Source: Planctomycetota bacterium
GTDB taxonomy: Bacteria > Planctomycetota > Phycisphaerae > WQYP01
NCBI GenBank assembly: GCA_021828925.1
Contig: JAJZCT010000048.1
Location: 1-11,397, forward strand
Reading direction: 5' to 3'
DNA: 11,397 nt
This document shows positions 1-6,211 of the stretch, piece after piece. The notes beneath the pieces were generated by a model. The model saw only the letters and a list, made by a program, of their open reading frames with translations, was not told the origin of the DNA and ran no database searches. The translations under genes were made by a program, and so were the position numbers. The number at the start of each line of letters is the position of its first letter. Positions within the stretch are counted from its first letter, which is position 1.

Positions 1-8
1 GCGACGGC

Positions 9-302
9 GTGATTTTTGGCACCCATCAAGAAGCCGCGACGATGGCGTACCTGACAGGGATGGTACTCCGAGGAGCCGCGCCGCAGAGGGGGGCCAAAAA
101 GCACGCCGCCCTACGGGTGGGCCTGAATGGACTCGAACCTTACGCGGAAAATGAGGGTTTTTTGATGGTTTCTGAAAGATGTGGCGCGCCGGGCGGCGCG
201 CCGGATGTTTTCCCCGCTGAATTGTGGGGTTTGCTGGATAGCCGCGCGCGGTCTGCGGTGTTGGCCGCGGCCCGGGCGCTTGCGTGGGATCTGGCGGACT
301 AA
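9..302 (+). CDS. Uncertain hypothetical protein, possibly cut by the left edge
   Basis: An open frame of 97 codons beginning with GTG at 9; the same frame is open up to the left edge, so the true start may lie outside the window, and ATG codons at 42 and 60 are alternatives. No domain is recognised. The C-terminal 25 residues are Ala/Leu-rich and probably helical (SRARSAVLAAARALAWDLAD). It runs against the neighbouring minus-strand operon and overlaps its last gene by 4 nt (TAA at 300-302 against TAG at 301-299). The antisense frame is also free of stops, as happens in GC-rich DNA, so it may be chance. Kept because of a protein-like composition and no better candidate in 1-298. Confidence 0.35.
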   Translation: MIFGTHQEAATMAYLTGMVLRGAAPQRGAKKHAALRVGLNGLEPYAENEGFLMVSERCGAPGGAPDVFPAELWGLLDSRARSAVLAAARALAWDLAD

Positions 303-520
303 TTTGCATCGGCGGATGTTCGATTAGTCCGGAGCGCAGGTTTGCCAGGAGGCCTGCCGTTGGTCCTGGTACGGATCCACTGATCCAGGCTGCGGCCATC
401 GACCGCCCAGTCCGGGCCGAATTTTGAGGACTTGATACGTCCGGATTGGCACAGGTTGCGGATGCGGCTGGGGTGCACGGAAGCCCGCTGGGCGGCTATT
501 TTTACAGTGATCATTGTCAT
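299..520 (-). CDS. Excisionase/MerR-like helix-turn-helix DNA-binding protein
   Basis: A 73-aa protein whose residues 3-50 look like the winged-helix HTH_17 fold of excisionases and MerR-type proteins: ITVKIAAQRASVHPSRIRNL is the HTH, followed by a Gly/Arg wing (SGRIKSSKFGPDWAVDG) and the typical ending RSLDQWI. Proteins of this fold bind DNA to direct excision by a tyrosine recombinase or to regulate promoters. A basic, Pro-rich tail follows. Its ATG (520-518) overlaps the TGA of the preceding gene as ATGA, so translation is probably coupled; ATG at 514 is an alternative start. It is last in a four-gene operon. No integrase is visible in the window, so an excisionase role is inferred from the fold only; a small transcription factor acting on the operator at 1686-1707 is as likely. 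Confidence 0.75.
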   Translation of the reverse strand: MTMITVKIAAQRASVHPSRIRNLCQSGRIKSSKFGPDWAVDGRSLDQWIRTRTNGRPPGKPALRTNRTSADAN

Positions 521-771
521 TTTGAATTTTTCTCTTCAAGGTTTTCTATTCGAACATCCCAGCCCATCGCCTTCGCGGACTTAAACGCAGCGTGCGCGGA
601 TCTGCCCTTTGCGGAATCCTCATTTCGGAAAACACAGTCGGTTGTGACCCACGTATAGACCCCTTCGATCACCAATAGCCTGTACCGCACCACGCGCCAG
701 TCATAAGCGGGGATGGACGCGTTTGAATCATGCACTAAAATCCTGCGGATCATTATGGGATACTTAGTCAT
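517..771 (-). CDS. Small hypothetical protein (84 aa)
   Basis: The start is ATG at 771, chosen because AAGGTG lies just upstream and because the ATG overlaps the TGA of the 45-aa gene (ATGA, 771-768). A longer frame to 858 would run through that small gene without a good ribosome site. The protein begins MTKYPIMIRRILVH and looks like a small alpha/beta fold: hydrophobic strands near residues 24-48 (DWRVVRYRLLVIEGVYTWVT), then a helix near 57-70, then a charged end. It ends in an ATGA overlap with the HTH gene. No family is recognised; position suggests an accessory protein of a mobile element. Confidence 0.65.
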   Translation of the reverse strand: MTKYPIMIRRILVHDSNASIPAYDWRVVRYRLLVIEGVYTWVTTDCVFRNEDSAKGRSAHAAFKSAKAMGWDVRIENLEEKNSK

Positions 772-905
772 AAAACACCTTTCCAATCGCGAGAGCGGGT
801 CAACGATGAAAATAACTGGTTCCCGTTGTGGTAGCCTGGCTTGCAACCTGGGTTGCACCCAATGGTTCCCCGATGTTCGTGAAATTGGACCATGACGTTT
901 TTCAT
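768..905 (-). CDS. Cys-containing microprotein (45 aa)
   Basis: A small gene with a strong ribosome site: TAGGAG followed by CCACTT and ATG at 905-903. It encodes 45 residues, MKNVMVQFHEHRGTIG at the N-terminus, then C17-N-P-G-C21 and a Lys/Arg/Trp-containing end. Its TGA (770-768) overlaps the ATG of the 84-aa gene, and its start lies 31 nt after the stop of the 236-aa gene, so it fits exactly into the operon. The CxxxC pair with nearby His residues (H9, H11, H26) could bind a metal, but this is speculation. No family is recognised. Confidence 0.6.
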   Translation of the reverse strand: MKNVMVQFHEHRGTIGCNPGCKPGYHNGNQLFSSLTRSRDWKGVL

Positions 906-936
906 AAGTGGCTCCTAAAAAAAGTTCCCGGTGGCT

Positions 937-1647
937 TCAGTGACAGCAGGTGAATTTTGTGTGGATCGTTCCGTCTGGATGGACCGACTCCACAGCGTGG
1001 TCAAAGCAGCAATCAGTCTGGTGACGCATGCAGCGGTCGGTTACCCAAGTTCGCAACGGCTGTGGGGTTTTGGTTTCGCGGGCCTGGGTGGTCGCGGCCT
1101 GGAGGGCTTGCTCGGCCGCGGCTTGTGCTGCCTGATCCGCGGCCTGGGCTTGTTTTTGCTTGGCTCGCTCGGCCTCAATTTTTTCACCGGAAATGGCGTA
1201 AAATCCAGTTTTTCCCAGCTCCGGCAACAAATCAGAATCGATCACCTCAACGCCGTCGCTGGTGATATATTTCGCGCTGCACAGGTCACCGTTGGCCCAT
1301 TGCAGCTCGCACGGCTCGGAACCGGCCGGGGCCAGGGCCTGTGCCTCAAGCCGCCGCGCGGCTTTCCTGGCTGCGGCCTCGGCCTCTTCTTTTTGCTTGG
1401 CCAGCTTGCGGTTGGCCAGGGCATCTTCGATTACCGGCTTAGCTTCGATCCGCAGGATCACGGAACCATCGACACAAAAATAAGCTTCCGGGTTTTTTCC
1501 CATGTCCTTGAGCATTTTCACAAAAAATGGGGGAAGCGACGCGGTGATGTATTCCGGAAAACGCCGCTCGGCTCCCCGCGGCGTGGGGTAGCTGATCTGT
1601 CCACTTGGGAATGATTCGACAACGTACTTTTCGTCAGAGTAGATCAT
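937..1647 (-). CDS. Hypothetical coiled-coil protein with Cys/His-rich C-terminus
   Basis: First gene of the minus-strand operon. The start is taken at ATG 1647 because AAGGA lies 8 nt before it; the ATG at 1656 would have the same AAGGA abutting it. The protein (236 aa) has an N-terminal domain (about 1-75), an Ala/Glu/Lys-rich helix with coiled-coil character at 76-106, a small middle domain (110-153) with C113 and C123, a second Ala/Gln-rich helix at 154-192, and a C-terminal cluster of C206, H209, C213, C214, H217, H223, H229, C234, C235 and H236 that could bind zinc or another metal. No family is recognised. Two Ala-rich helices flanking a small domain suggest self-assembly. It is transcribed from the consensus promoter at 1714-1742. 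Confidence 0.75.
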   Translation of the reverse strand: MIYSDEKYVVESFPSGQISYPTPRGAERRFPEYITASLPPFFVKMLKDMGKNPEAYFCVDGSVILRIEAKPVIEDALANRKLAKQKEEAEAAARKAARRLEAQALAPAGSEPCELQWANGDLCSAKYITSDGVEVIDSDLLPELGKTGFYAISGEKIEAERAKQKQAQAADQAAQAAAEQALQAATTQARETKTPQPLRTWVTDRCMRHQTDCCFDHAVESVHPDGTIHTKFTCCH

Positions 1648-1685
1648 CTTACACATCCTTTTCGTTCCGGAAACCGCCGGGGCGG

Positions 1686-1707
1686 ATCAATCGTCTCTTC
1701 GATTGAT
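1686..1707. promoter_or_regulatory. Perfect inverted repeat at the transcription start (likely operator)
   Basis: ATCAATCG, six bases, CGATTGAT: a perfect 8-bp inverted repeat with a total span of 22 bp. It begins 7 bp downstream of the -10 box of the minus-strand promoter, so it covers the expected transcription start. A dimeric repressor bound here would block initiation; alternatively the transcript begins with a hairpin that affects RNA stability. The span is typical of phage and element repressor sites. Confidence 0.6.
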
Positions 1708-1713
1708 AAAATA

Positions 1714-1742
1714 AGTATAGTGGCAGCGATATAGTTTGTCAA
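1714..1742 (-). promoter_or_regulatory. Consensus sigma-70 promoter for the 299-1647 operon
   Basis: On the minus strand TTGACA (1742-1737) is followed by exactly 17 nt and TATACT (1719-1714). The -35 box is perfect and the -10 box matches 5 of 6 positions. The expected start near 1707 gives a leader of about 60 nt before the ATG at 1647. A promoter this strong would normally be held down by a repressor, which fits the inverted repeat next to it. Confidence 0.8.
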
Positions 1743-1766
1743 GGGGAAAATGCAAAGATTTTTAAT
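1736..1766 (+). promoter_or_regulatory. Possible divergent promoter for the secreted protein gene
   Basis: On the plus strand TTGTCA (1736-1741) and TTTAAT (1761-1766) are separated by 19 nt, two more than ideal. The -35 box overlaps that of the minus-strand promoter. A second weak candidate is TTGATT (1841-1846), 17 nt, TACCAT (1864-1869), closer to the gene. Either could drive the gene at 1903; neither is strong. Confidence 0.25.
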
Positions 1767-1853
1767 TTATTCCTCACTGGACAGGAATCAGGGGGACCAC
1801 AGAGGCCGACGACGTAGGAGGTAAGATAATCGCAACTGCGTTGATTTCAATGC

Positions 1854-1890
1854 AACTGATTGATACCATAAGCTAAAGAATTAATCAGTT
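1854..1890 (+). repeat. 8-bp inverted repeat just upstream of the ribosome site
   Basis: AACTGATT at 1854-1861 and AATCAGTT at 1883-1890 are perfect inverted copies 21 nt apart. The right arm abuts the AAGGAG ribosome site (1891-1896) of the gene at 1903. It could be an operator or an RNA stem near the start of translation. Direct repeats of GCAACTG at 1832-1838 and 1852-1858 lie beside it. Confidence 0.35.
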
Positions 1891-1902
1891 AAGGAGAAAC
1901 CC

Positions 1903-2544
1903 ATGAAGAGCCAACTCGCTTTCGTTATCACGATTTTCACGATCTCGGCCGTCGGGCTGGCATCGGCAGGCCAGAGATTGGTAACCGCTCCGCGCAGCCT
2001 GCTGGCGCGGGCGGCCGTCAACCGGTACGAGTCGGACGTGCGACTCGCCAAACGGCAATATCAAGCTGCGATGCTCCAGGCTGACCGGCGGGAGTACAAC
2101 TCGCTGATAAACGCCCGAAATGTCGCCATGAAAGATGGTCGCGCTAACGAGGTCGTGAGAATCACAAAAGTTATGCAGATCGTCAGCGCGAGGTTTAAGC
2201 AACTGCATACAACAGGTCCTGCGGCCCAGGTATTCGCCGTCAGCGCCGAAAAGGGATGGCAGCCGACGATCAGCGTCCGCAAAGGGGAACTTTTGTCTAT
2301 TGTGGCTCGCGGCAGCTACACCTCTTCACAGTGGGGGCGGCTTCGTTTAATAAGGCCGAGCGGCATCAGCTTTGGGGGCGAGCTGCAAGGCGAACTGATA
2401 GCCCAAATTGGCACCGGGCCGAGCTTTCATGTTCATTCGCGAGAAGTGATGCCAAAAACAGGAGTTCTCCTTCTGGGATTCTATGGGGATCACGCCCTGG
2501 CTCGTGGGGCTGTTCAGGTGTCTGTTGGGGTATTAAAGCGATAG
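1903..2544 (+). CDS. Secreted protein with LecA-like beta-sandwich domain
   Basis: The start at ATG 1903 follows AAGGAG by 6 nt. The 213-aa protein has a signal peptide (residues 1-22: basic MKSQ, hydrophobic core, ASA before G23), a charged helical stretch with coiled-coil character (about 35-102), and a beta domain (about 108-211). The latter carries the pattern of the LecA (PA-IL) galactose-binding fold: GWQPTISVRKGELLSI, a strand with RGSY, GELIAQIGTGPSF and GVLLLGFYGDH, then a final strand. In LecA-type proteins an Asn-Asp pair late in the domain helps bind calcium and sugar; here the position reads Tyr-Gly-Asp, so sugar binding is uncertain. The domain call is from pattern recognition only. 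It is on the strand opposite the tail genes and overlaps the end of the glycosyltransferase gene by 31 bp, so it may be host or cargo DNA next to a phage module. Confidence 0.75.
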   Translation: MKSQLAFVITIFTISAVGLASAGQRLVTAPRSLLARAAVNRYESDVRLAKRQYQAAMLQADRREYNSLINARNVAMKDGRANEVVRITKVMQIVSARFKQLHTTGPAAQVFAVSAEKGWQPTISVRKGELLSIVARGSYTSSQWGRLRLIRPSGISFGGELQGELIAQIGTGPSFHVHSREVMPKTGVLLLGFYGDHALARGAVQVSVGVLKR

Positions 2545-5500
2545 ACAACCATTTTGTCTTCTGCCAATATCTCGACTGCTGGCAAGCCTTCTAGTCTGGC
2601 TGCCACAGTCTCGCCTTTTCCGCGCCAACTCTTTGCCTCGCGGGCTGTGTCATCTATAGCAAGGATTCCTCCTGCATCCAAAATACCCTTCAACTGGCTG
2701 AATTCGAGATCGCAGTGAAGCGAGCTTCCGGGTCGGCCGTAGTCCAAGGAATCAAGCATCACGACGCTAGGGCGGTACTTCAAAACGATCTCGCGCAGTA
2801 GCTTACCGGAGTCGCCGGCGATGAAATCGACAACCGAACAGAGGTCCGCACCTAAGTAGCACCTCGCACGCGTCTGTGCATCCCCATCGATGTCTATGGA
2901 GACTAGCCTTCCGCCCGTCGCACGCGCAATCATCGCCAAGATTAACGTGCTCTGGCCATCGCCTGCGAAATTTCCTGGATCCCGCAGCGATCCAGTCTCC
3001 ACAATTGTTGTGTTATTGCCACGCCGGAAAGCTTCGCAGGCGTGAAGCAAAATGGCTAAGTAGCTTTGCTGTCTCCCCTCGCAAAGTCGTATTAGATTTC
3101 TCACCATCCCGTGGTGAGCAGGATTTTCGAAGCATGAATCAATTAGATCTTCCGCTGCCTCGCGTATAACGTCATAAGTCAGACGCTCATAATCTATGAG
3201 ACTCCACTTGACGCGGAGAGGCTCGTTCTGGCGGGATCTTGGGCATAAATTCACGCCGCGAGGGGGCGGCAGGCAAACCGCGACAGGATGCAGTTGCGTA
3301 AAAACGCCAAGCGTAGGCGTGCGGCTGAGCATAGCTGTATGCAGTGGCCCGCTGTCAACTCCGATAAATAGATTCGCGTATTCAATGAGTGCCAAAAATT
3401 CATTGGCCGGGACTTGTCCAAACTCCGACAAGTGCTTCACATTCGGATGGTCAATAGCCTTGACACGGCTATCCCAGTCCAAGACCACTACCCCGTATCC
3501 TCGATTGGCCAGGCCGCGCTGAACCTGCTCGATCAAATCATCGCTTAAATTTTTCTGTCCAGCGAAGTTAGTCCCCTTGGGATGGAACAAAACAAGTTTT
3601 TCTGGCAGACCTTCCAGCCGATGTTGCCAGTCCCCCGCAGGGCGACAAGGCGCTACCTCCTGCCTGCTCTCAAGGACAATCGAGCTGTCAAAGGCGCAGA
3701 CGCTATCCCATACCCCTTGCACATCCCTGACGAAAGGCAATAACGGGAGGTTAATTTTTACCTTGTTGGAATCCTCCATATATTTTCCGACCTGATTGAA
3801 TTTCTCTCCGTATAACCATTGTATCGGGGTCCCGCGTCCATCGGTCGTGCGCAGGCCCCACGCGTGGAAGAAAGACACTTTGTTCGGGTCACAACTGACG
3901 GCCGGTATAGGATCGCCCCTGAAGGTGCACGCCAACAGCACCCGCGCAAATTGCGCACAATCGCCCAACCCATGACGGAATTCCACTATATTGTTCGACG
4001 GCCACGCGATGCCGTCGCCGCGCACCTGGCCCCCGGCGGCCTCGATGTTCCGCTCAATCATCCCCGCCACGCTCTCAGGCTTAATCATCTCCATGCACTT
4101 GGCCACCCGTAGCTTGCCCGCAGGTTTACGCTCGCCTCCGACAATCTTCCAACCTTCCACGGTCAATTCCAGTGGATTGACGCAAAGACTCTTGTCCTGG
4201 TCACCTGGCGGTACCCAAGCCTTGTTTTTCCAGCATCCGCCATCAGCGCAGCATTCCAGCTTGCCGATAGTATCGATAAAATCATGGCCCGGGTATCGCT
4301 CCCAGTGGCTAGGCTCTCGGCCGCCGGCGATTACCACGCAGGCTCGAATCCTCGGCCGATCCGGACGCGTTGGCACCGCGGCGGCAAGATGCATCGGTAA
4401 ACTCACCGGCGTAAGCACACCCAGGCTGTGATGAACCAACCTGATTAGATCACGCATGGAGGTTTTACCAACCAGATTCACAACCCCATTAAGCTCCGGA
4501 TGAAAATGCTCGGCCGCGCCGATCTGCACGAACTGCAAACCTGAGGCAAAATGGTCAACCACAGCTTGAAAATATTCCGGATTCCACAACTTGGCTGTGA
4601 AATCCAGCTTGCAGCCCGCATCCACAATCCAGTAAGGCTTTCCAACGTCAAATCCGGCCACCGGCTGGAAAGATTTCTCCGCATCGGTCATGTGAATATC
4701 GCCGCGGAATTCATTCATTCTGATCCGCACATCCAACTTGTCTTCCAAGTCTTGAGCAAATCCATGGATGAAGTGATACGCACTCTGGTTGGACCTGTGG
4801 ATCAGGTTATAGCCACACTCAATGACGCGTACTCCCGCGCCGCGCGCAACCGTGCGATCAAGATAGGGGTTATTTTCCCAAAGCTCGCCCGCGGAGGTGT
4901 CGATGTTGATCCGGAACCGCCCGGGATGCTGCCGCGACAGTTCCCGAACCGCGGCGGTGAGCATCACGATGTCGCCAGGTGATTGCCAGTTACGCAAAAT
5001 GATCGCCTCGCCGCGCTTCGGCTGCGATTGCTGGTCAGATCCGGATGCGGATCCGGGCGGAAAAAGATGCGGCGATTGAACGGGGTCTAACTCCGCAATC
5101 GGTGCCAATCCCGCGATTTGTCGCAGGTTATTGACCATTTTAAGGTGGTTTTGACGGCTGGTAATCAACTGTTCATTGATCATGGGGTTCTCCTTTACGA
5201 TGGGTCTGCCGGCGGTTCGCGCAAACGTCGCGAATTTTCCAACCGGGCAGCCCTGTTGTCGAAGGTGTATTACTTTGCGGCCGCAGTGGCGGCACATATC
5301 GCACGCGACAGTGTGATCGCGGTCATCAATACCATGCTGATGCTCGCACGTGGAGCATATTGCCCGCACGCCAGCGATCTCATCGGCGCTGCGAAAATAT
5401 TTGGGTGGCATAAATTTTTTCAAAGGGCAGTCGCCGGCGGCCGCAATATCCGGGAGTTTGCGACCGCGCGGGTCCGCGGTGCATTGGAACGGCGGCGATC

Positions 5501-5570
5501 CGCTGCGCGGCGGATTCATTCCATGCCGGCGTCCGTGCTCACAACGCAAACAATGGTACAAGTTATTCAT
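2514..5570 (-). CDS. Giant GT9-type glycosyltransferase / methyltransferase fusion
   Basis: The start ATG at 5570 overlaps the TGA of the preceding gene (ATGA). The 1018-aa protein has (1) a Cys-rich leader, residues 1-115, with CLRC, CSTC, CDMCRHC and GCP, probably zinc-binding; (2) a Ser/Gln/Pro linker (165-187); (3) a GT-B glycosyltransferase of GT9/heptosyltransferase type (187-505) with SPGDIVMLTAAVREL, ELWENNPYLD, HFIHGFAQDLE and a Cys group (C440, C441, C446, C463, C492); (4) a second GT9-like unit (525-815) with GLGDCAQFARVL and the donor-site signature DSGPLHTA (739-746); (5) a class I SAM methyltransferase-like domain (850-1012) with VETGS, SIDID and LDSLDYG. GT9 enzymes move sugars from nucleotide-sugar donors. 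The first unit has TPVSLPMH where the second has DSGPLH, so it may be altered or non-catalytic. It is the last gene of the tail operon. Confidence 0.8.
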   Translation of the reverse strand: MNNLYHCLRCEHGRRHGMNPPRSGSPPFQCTADPRGRKLPDIAAAGDCPLKKFMPPKYFRSADEIAGVRAICSTCEHQHGIDDRDHTVACDMCRHCGRKVIHLRQQGCPVGKFATFARTAGRPIVKENPMINEQLITSRQNHLKMVNNLRQIAGLAPIAELDPVQSPHLFPPGSASGSDQQSQPKRGEAIILRNWQSPGDIVMLTAAVRELSRQHPGRFRINIDTSAGELWENNPYLDRTVARGAGVRVIECGYNLIHRSNQSAYHFIHGFAQDLEDKLDVRIRMNEFRGDIHMTDAEKSFQPVAGFDVGKPYWIVDAGCKLDFTAKLWNPEYFQAVVDHFASGLQFVQIGAAEHFHPELNGVVNLVGKTSMRDLIRLVHHSLGVLTPVSLPMHLAAAVPTRPDRPRIRACVVIAGGREPSHWERYPGHDFIDTIGKLECCADGGCWKNKAWVPPGDQDKSLCVNPLELTVEGWKIVGGERKPAGKLRVAKCMEMIKPESVAGMIERNIEAAGGQVRGDGIAWPSNNIVEFRHGLGDCAQFARVLLACTFRGDPIPAVSCDPNKVSFFHAWGLRTTDGRGTPIQWLYGEKFNQVGKYMEDSNKVKINLPLLPFVRDVQGVWDSVCAFDSSIVLESRQEVAPCRPAGDWQHRLEGLPEKLVLFHPKGTNFAGQKNLSDDLIEQVQRGLANRGYGVVVLDWDSRVKAIDHPNVKHLSEFGQVPANEFLALIEYANLFIGVDSGPLHTAMLSRTPTLGVFTQLHPVAVCLPPPRGVNLCPRSRQNEPLRVKWSLIDYERLTYDVIREAAEDLIDSCFENPAHHGMVRNLIRLCEGRQQSYLAILLHACEAFRRGNNTTIVETGSLRDPGNFAGDGQSTLILAMIARATGGRLVSIDIDGDAQTRARCYLGADLCSVVDFIAGDSGKLLREIVLKYRPSVVMLDSLDYGRPGSSLHCDLEFSQLKGILDAGGILAIDDTAREAKSWRGKGETVAARLEGLPAVEILAEDKMVVYRFNTPTDT
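5184..5195 (-). promoter_or_regulatory. Strong internal ribosome binding site inside the glycosyltransferase gene
   Basis: AAGGAG (5195-5190), then AACCCC, then an in-frame ATG at 5183 (residue 130 of the 1018-aa product). This is a better site than the one at the gene start (5570), where only a weak GTGGTG precedes the ATG. An 889-aa product lacking the Cys-rich leader would result. Confidence 0.55.
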
Positions 5571-6211
5571 GACACCACGAGCTTTCCGCTGGAATTCGGA
5601 CAATTAATCGGAACCAGCTCGCATGGGCCTGAGTAAGAACTGCCGATCAGCAACGTGAAGGATTCAACCGGCGTGGGCTTACCAGCCATCGGAGAGATCC
5701 CAAACCAAGAACCCGCTGCGCCGCCATTGCCCGTGCAGGTCACACTGCCGGTAACACCAATCAACACTGCCGCCCAACTTTTTGTTCCGTCTGAGCAGGA
5801 ATCACAATAAACTTGAACAGTCCAAGTCTCGCCAGTTACCGGTCCTGACCAGACAGCATGCCCATATGAATCCTGCGAACACGTCAATGTGCCAGAGTAC
5901 GTACCTCCAGATGAGTTAGGCACTCCATTAGCGAACGAATACCCGGATCCGGAGAAACTCGCGGGAATTGTCAGGGTAAAATTGAGGGTCACACCAGAAG
6001 ACGGGCAAGCCTGGCAATAACTAATGGAACTGCTGGAGCTGCTGGAGCTACTTGAACTGCTACTTGATCCAGGCGGCGGACCTGAGCTACCTGAGCTACT
6101 GGAGTTACCAGAACTACTGGAACTGCTACAACATGAGCACGATCCCGAGCTGTAATACATCAGCGTGGGCTGGCCTGTAGCGTTTAACAGCGGTGTTCCA
6201 AAGGTCGGCAT
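5567..6211 (-). CDS. Serine-tract beta-rich protein, probable tail fiber/adhesin
   Basis: The start is ATG 6211, overlapping the TAA of the previous gene as TAATG; a longer frame would lie entirely inside that gene. The 214-aa protein has a short N-terminal part (MPTFGTPLLNATG), a Ser/Gly/Cys segment (21-43), GPPPG, a run of 14 serines (49-62), and a C-terminal beta-rich domain (70-214) with many Thr/Ser/Gly/Val strands and paired Cys (C66, C69, C111, C136, C139, C159, C197, C204). There is no signal peptide. It follows the tape measure and tip genes, where phages keep fibers, and is coupled by ATGA to the glycosyltransferase. A role as an exposed, glycosylated fiber subunit is inference; no named family is recognised. 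Confidence 0.7.
   Translation of the reverse strand: MPTFGTPLLNATGQPTLMYYSSGSCSCCSSSSSSGNSSSSGSSGPPPGSSSSSSSSSSSSSSISYCQACPSSGVTLNFTLTIPASFSGSGYSFANGVPNSSGGTYSGTLTCSQDSYGHAVWSGPVTGETWTVQVYCDSCSDGTKSWAAVLIGVTGSVTCTGNGGAAGSWFGISPMAGKPTPVESFTLLIGSSYSGPCELVPINCPNSSGKLVVS
6026..6151 (-). repeat. Ser-coding low-complexity repeats in the 214-aa protein
   Basis: Two tracts made mainly of AGC, AGT and TCC codons: 6083-6151 (mixed Ser, Gly and Cys) and 6026-6067 (14 Ser codons). Codons alternate, mainly between AGC/AGT and TCC/TCA, so the tract is not a simple triplet run. Confidence 0.85.

Noticed and set aside
121..150. tRNA T-arm-like sequence on the minus strand (GGTTCGAGTCC), possibly a tRNA fragment or attachment site
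   Set aside because: The T stem pairs poorly beyond two bases, and no acceptor, D or anticodon arms can be formed from the flanking sequence.
931..1614. Plus-strand 227-codon Gly/Leu-rich frame opposite the coiled-coil gene
   Set aside because: Its repeats mirror the Ala-rich helices of the opposite strand, and the minus-strand gene has a promoter, ribosome site and operon context.
1816..1822. Perfect AGGAGGT ribosome-site-like sequence upstream of the secreted protein gene
   Set aside because: No ATG, GTG or TTG occurs at a usable distance; the nearest TTG is 18 nt away and leads only to an 11-codon frame.
2543..2559. Stem-loop AGACAA-CCATT-TTGTCT at the convergent gene ends
   Set aside because: The stem is AT-rich and no T run follows on either strand; it also lies in the methyltransferase coding sequence, so it is not called a terminator.
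5035..5060. GATCCGGATGCGGATCCGG near-palindrome
   Set aside because: It lies in the Gly/Ser linker of the glycosyltransferase gene, and codons for alternating Gly, Ser and Ala explain it.
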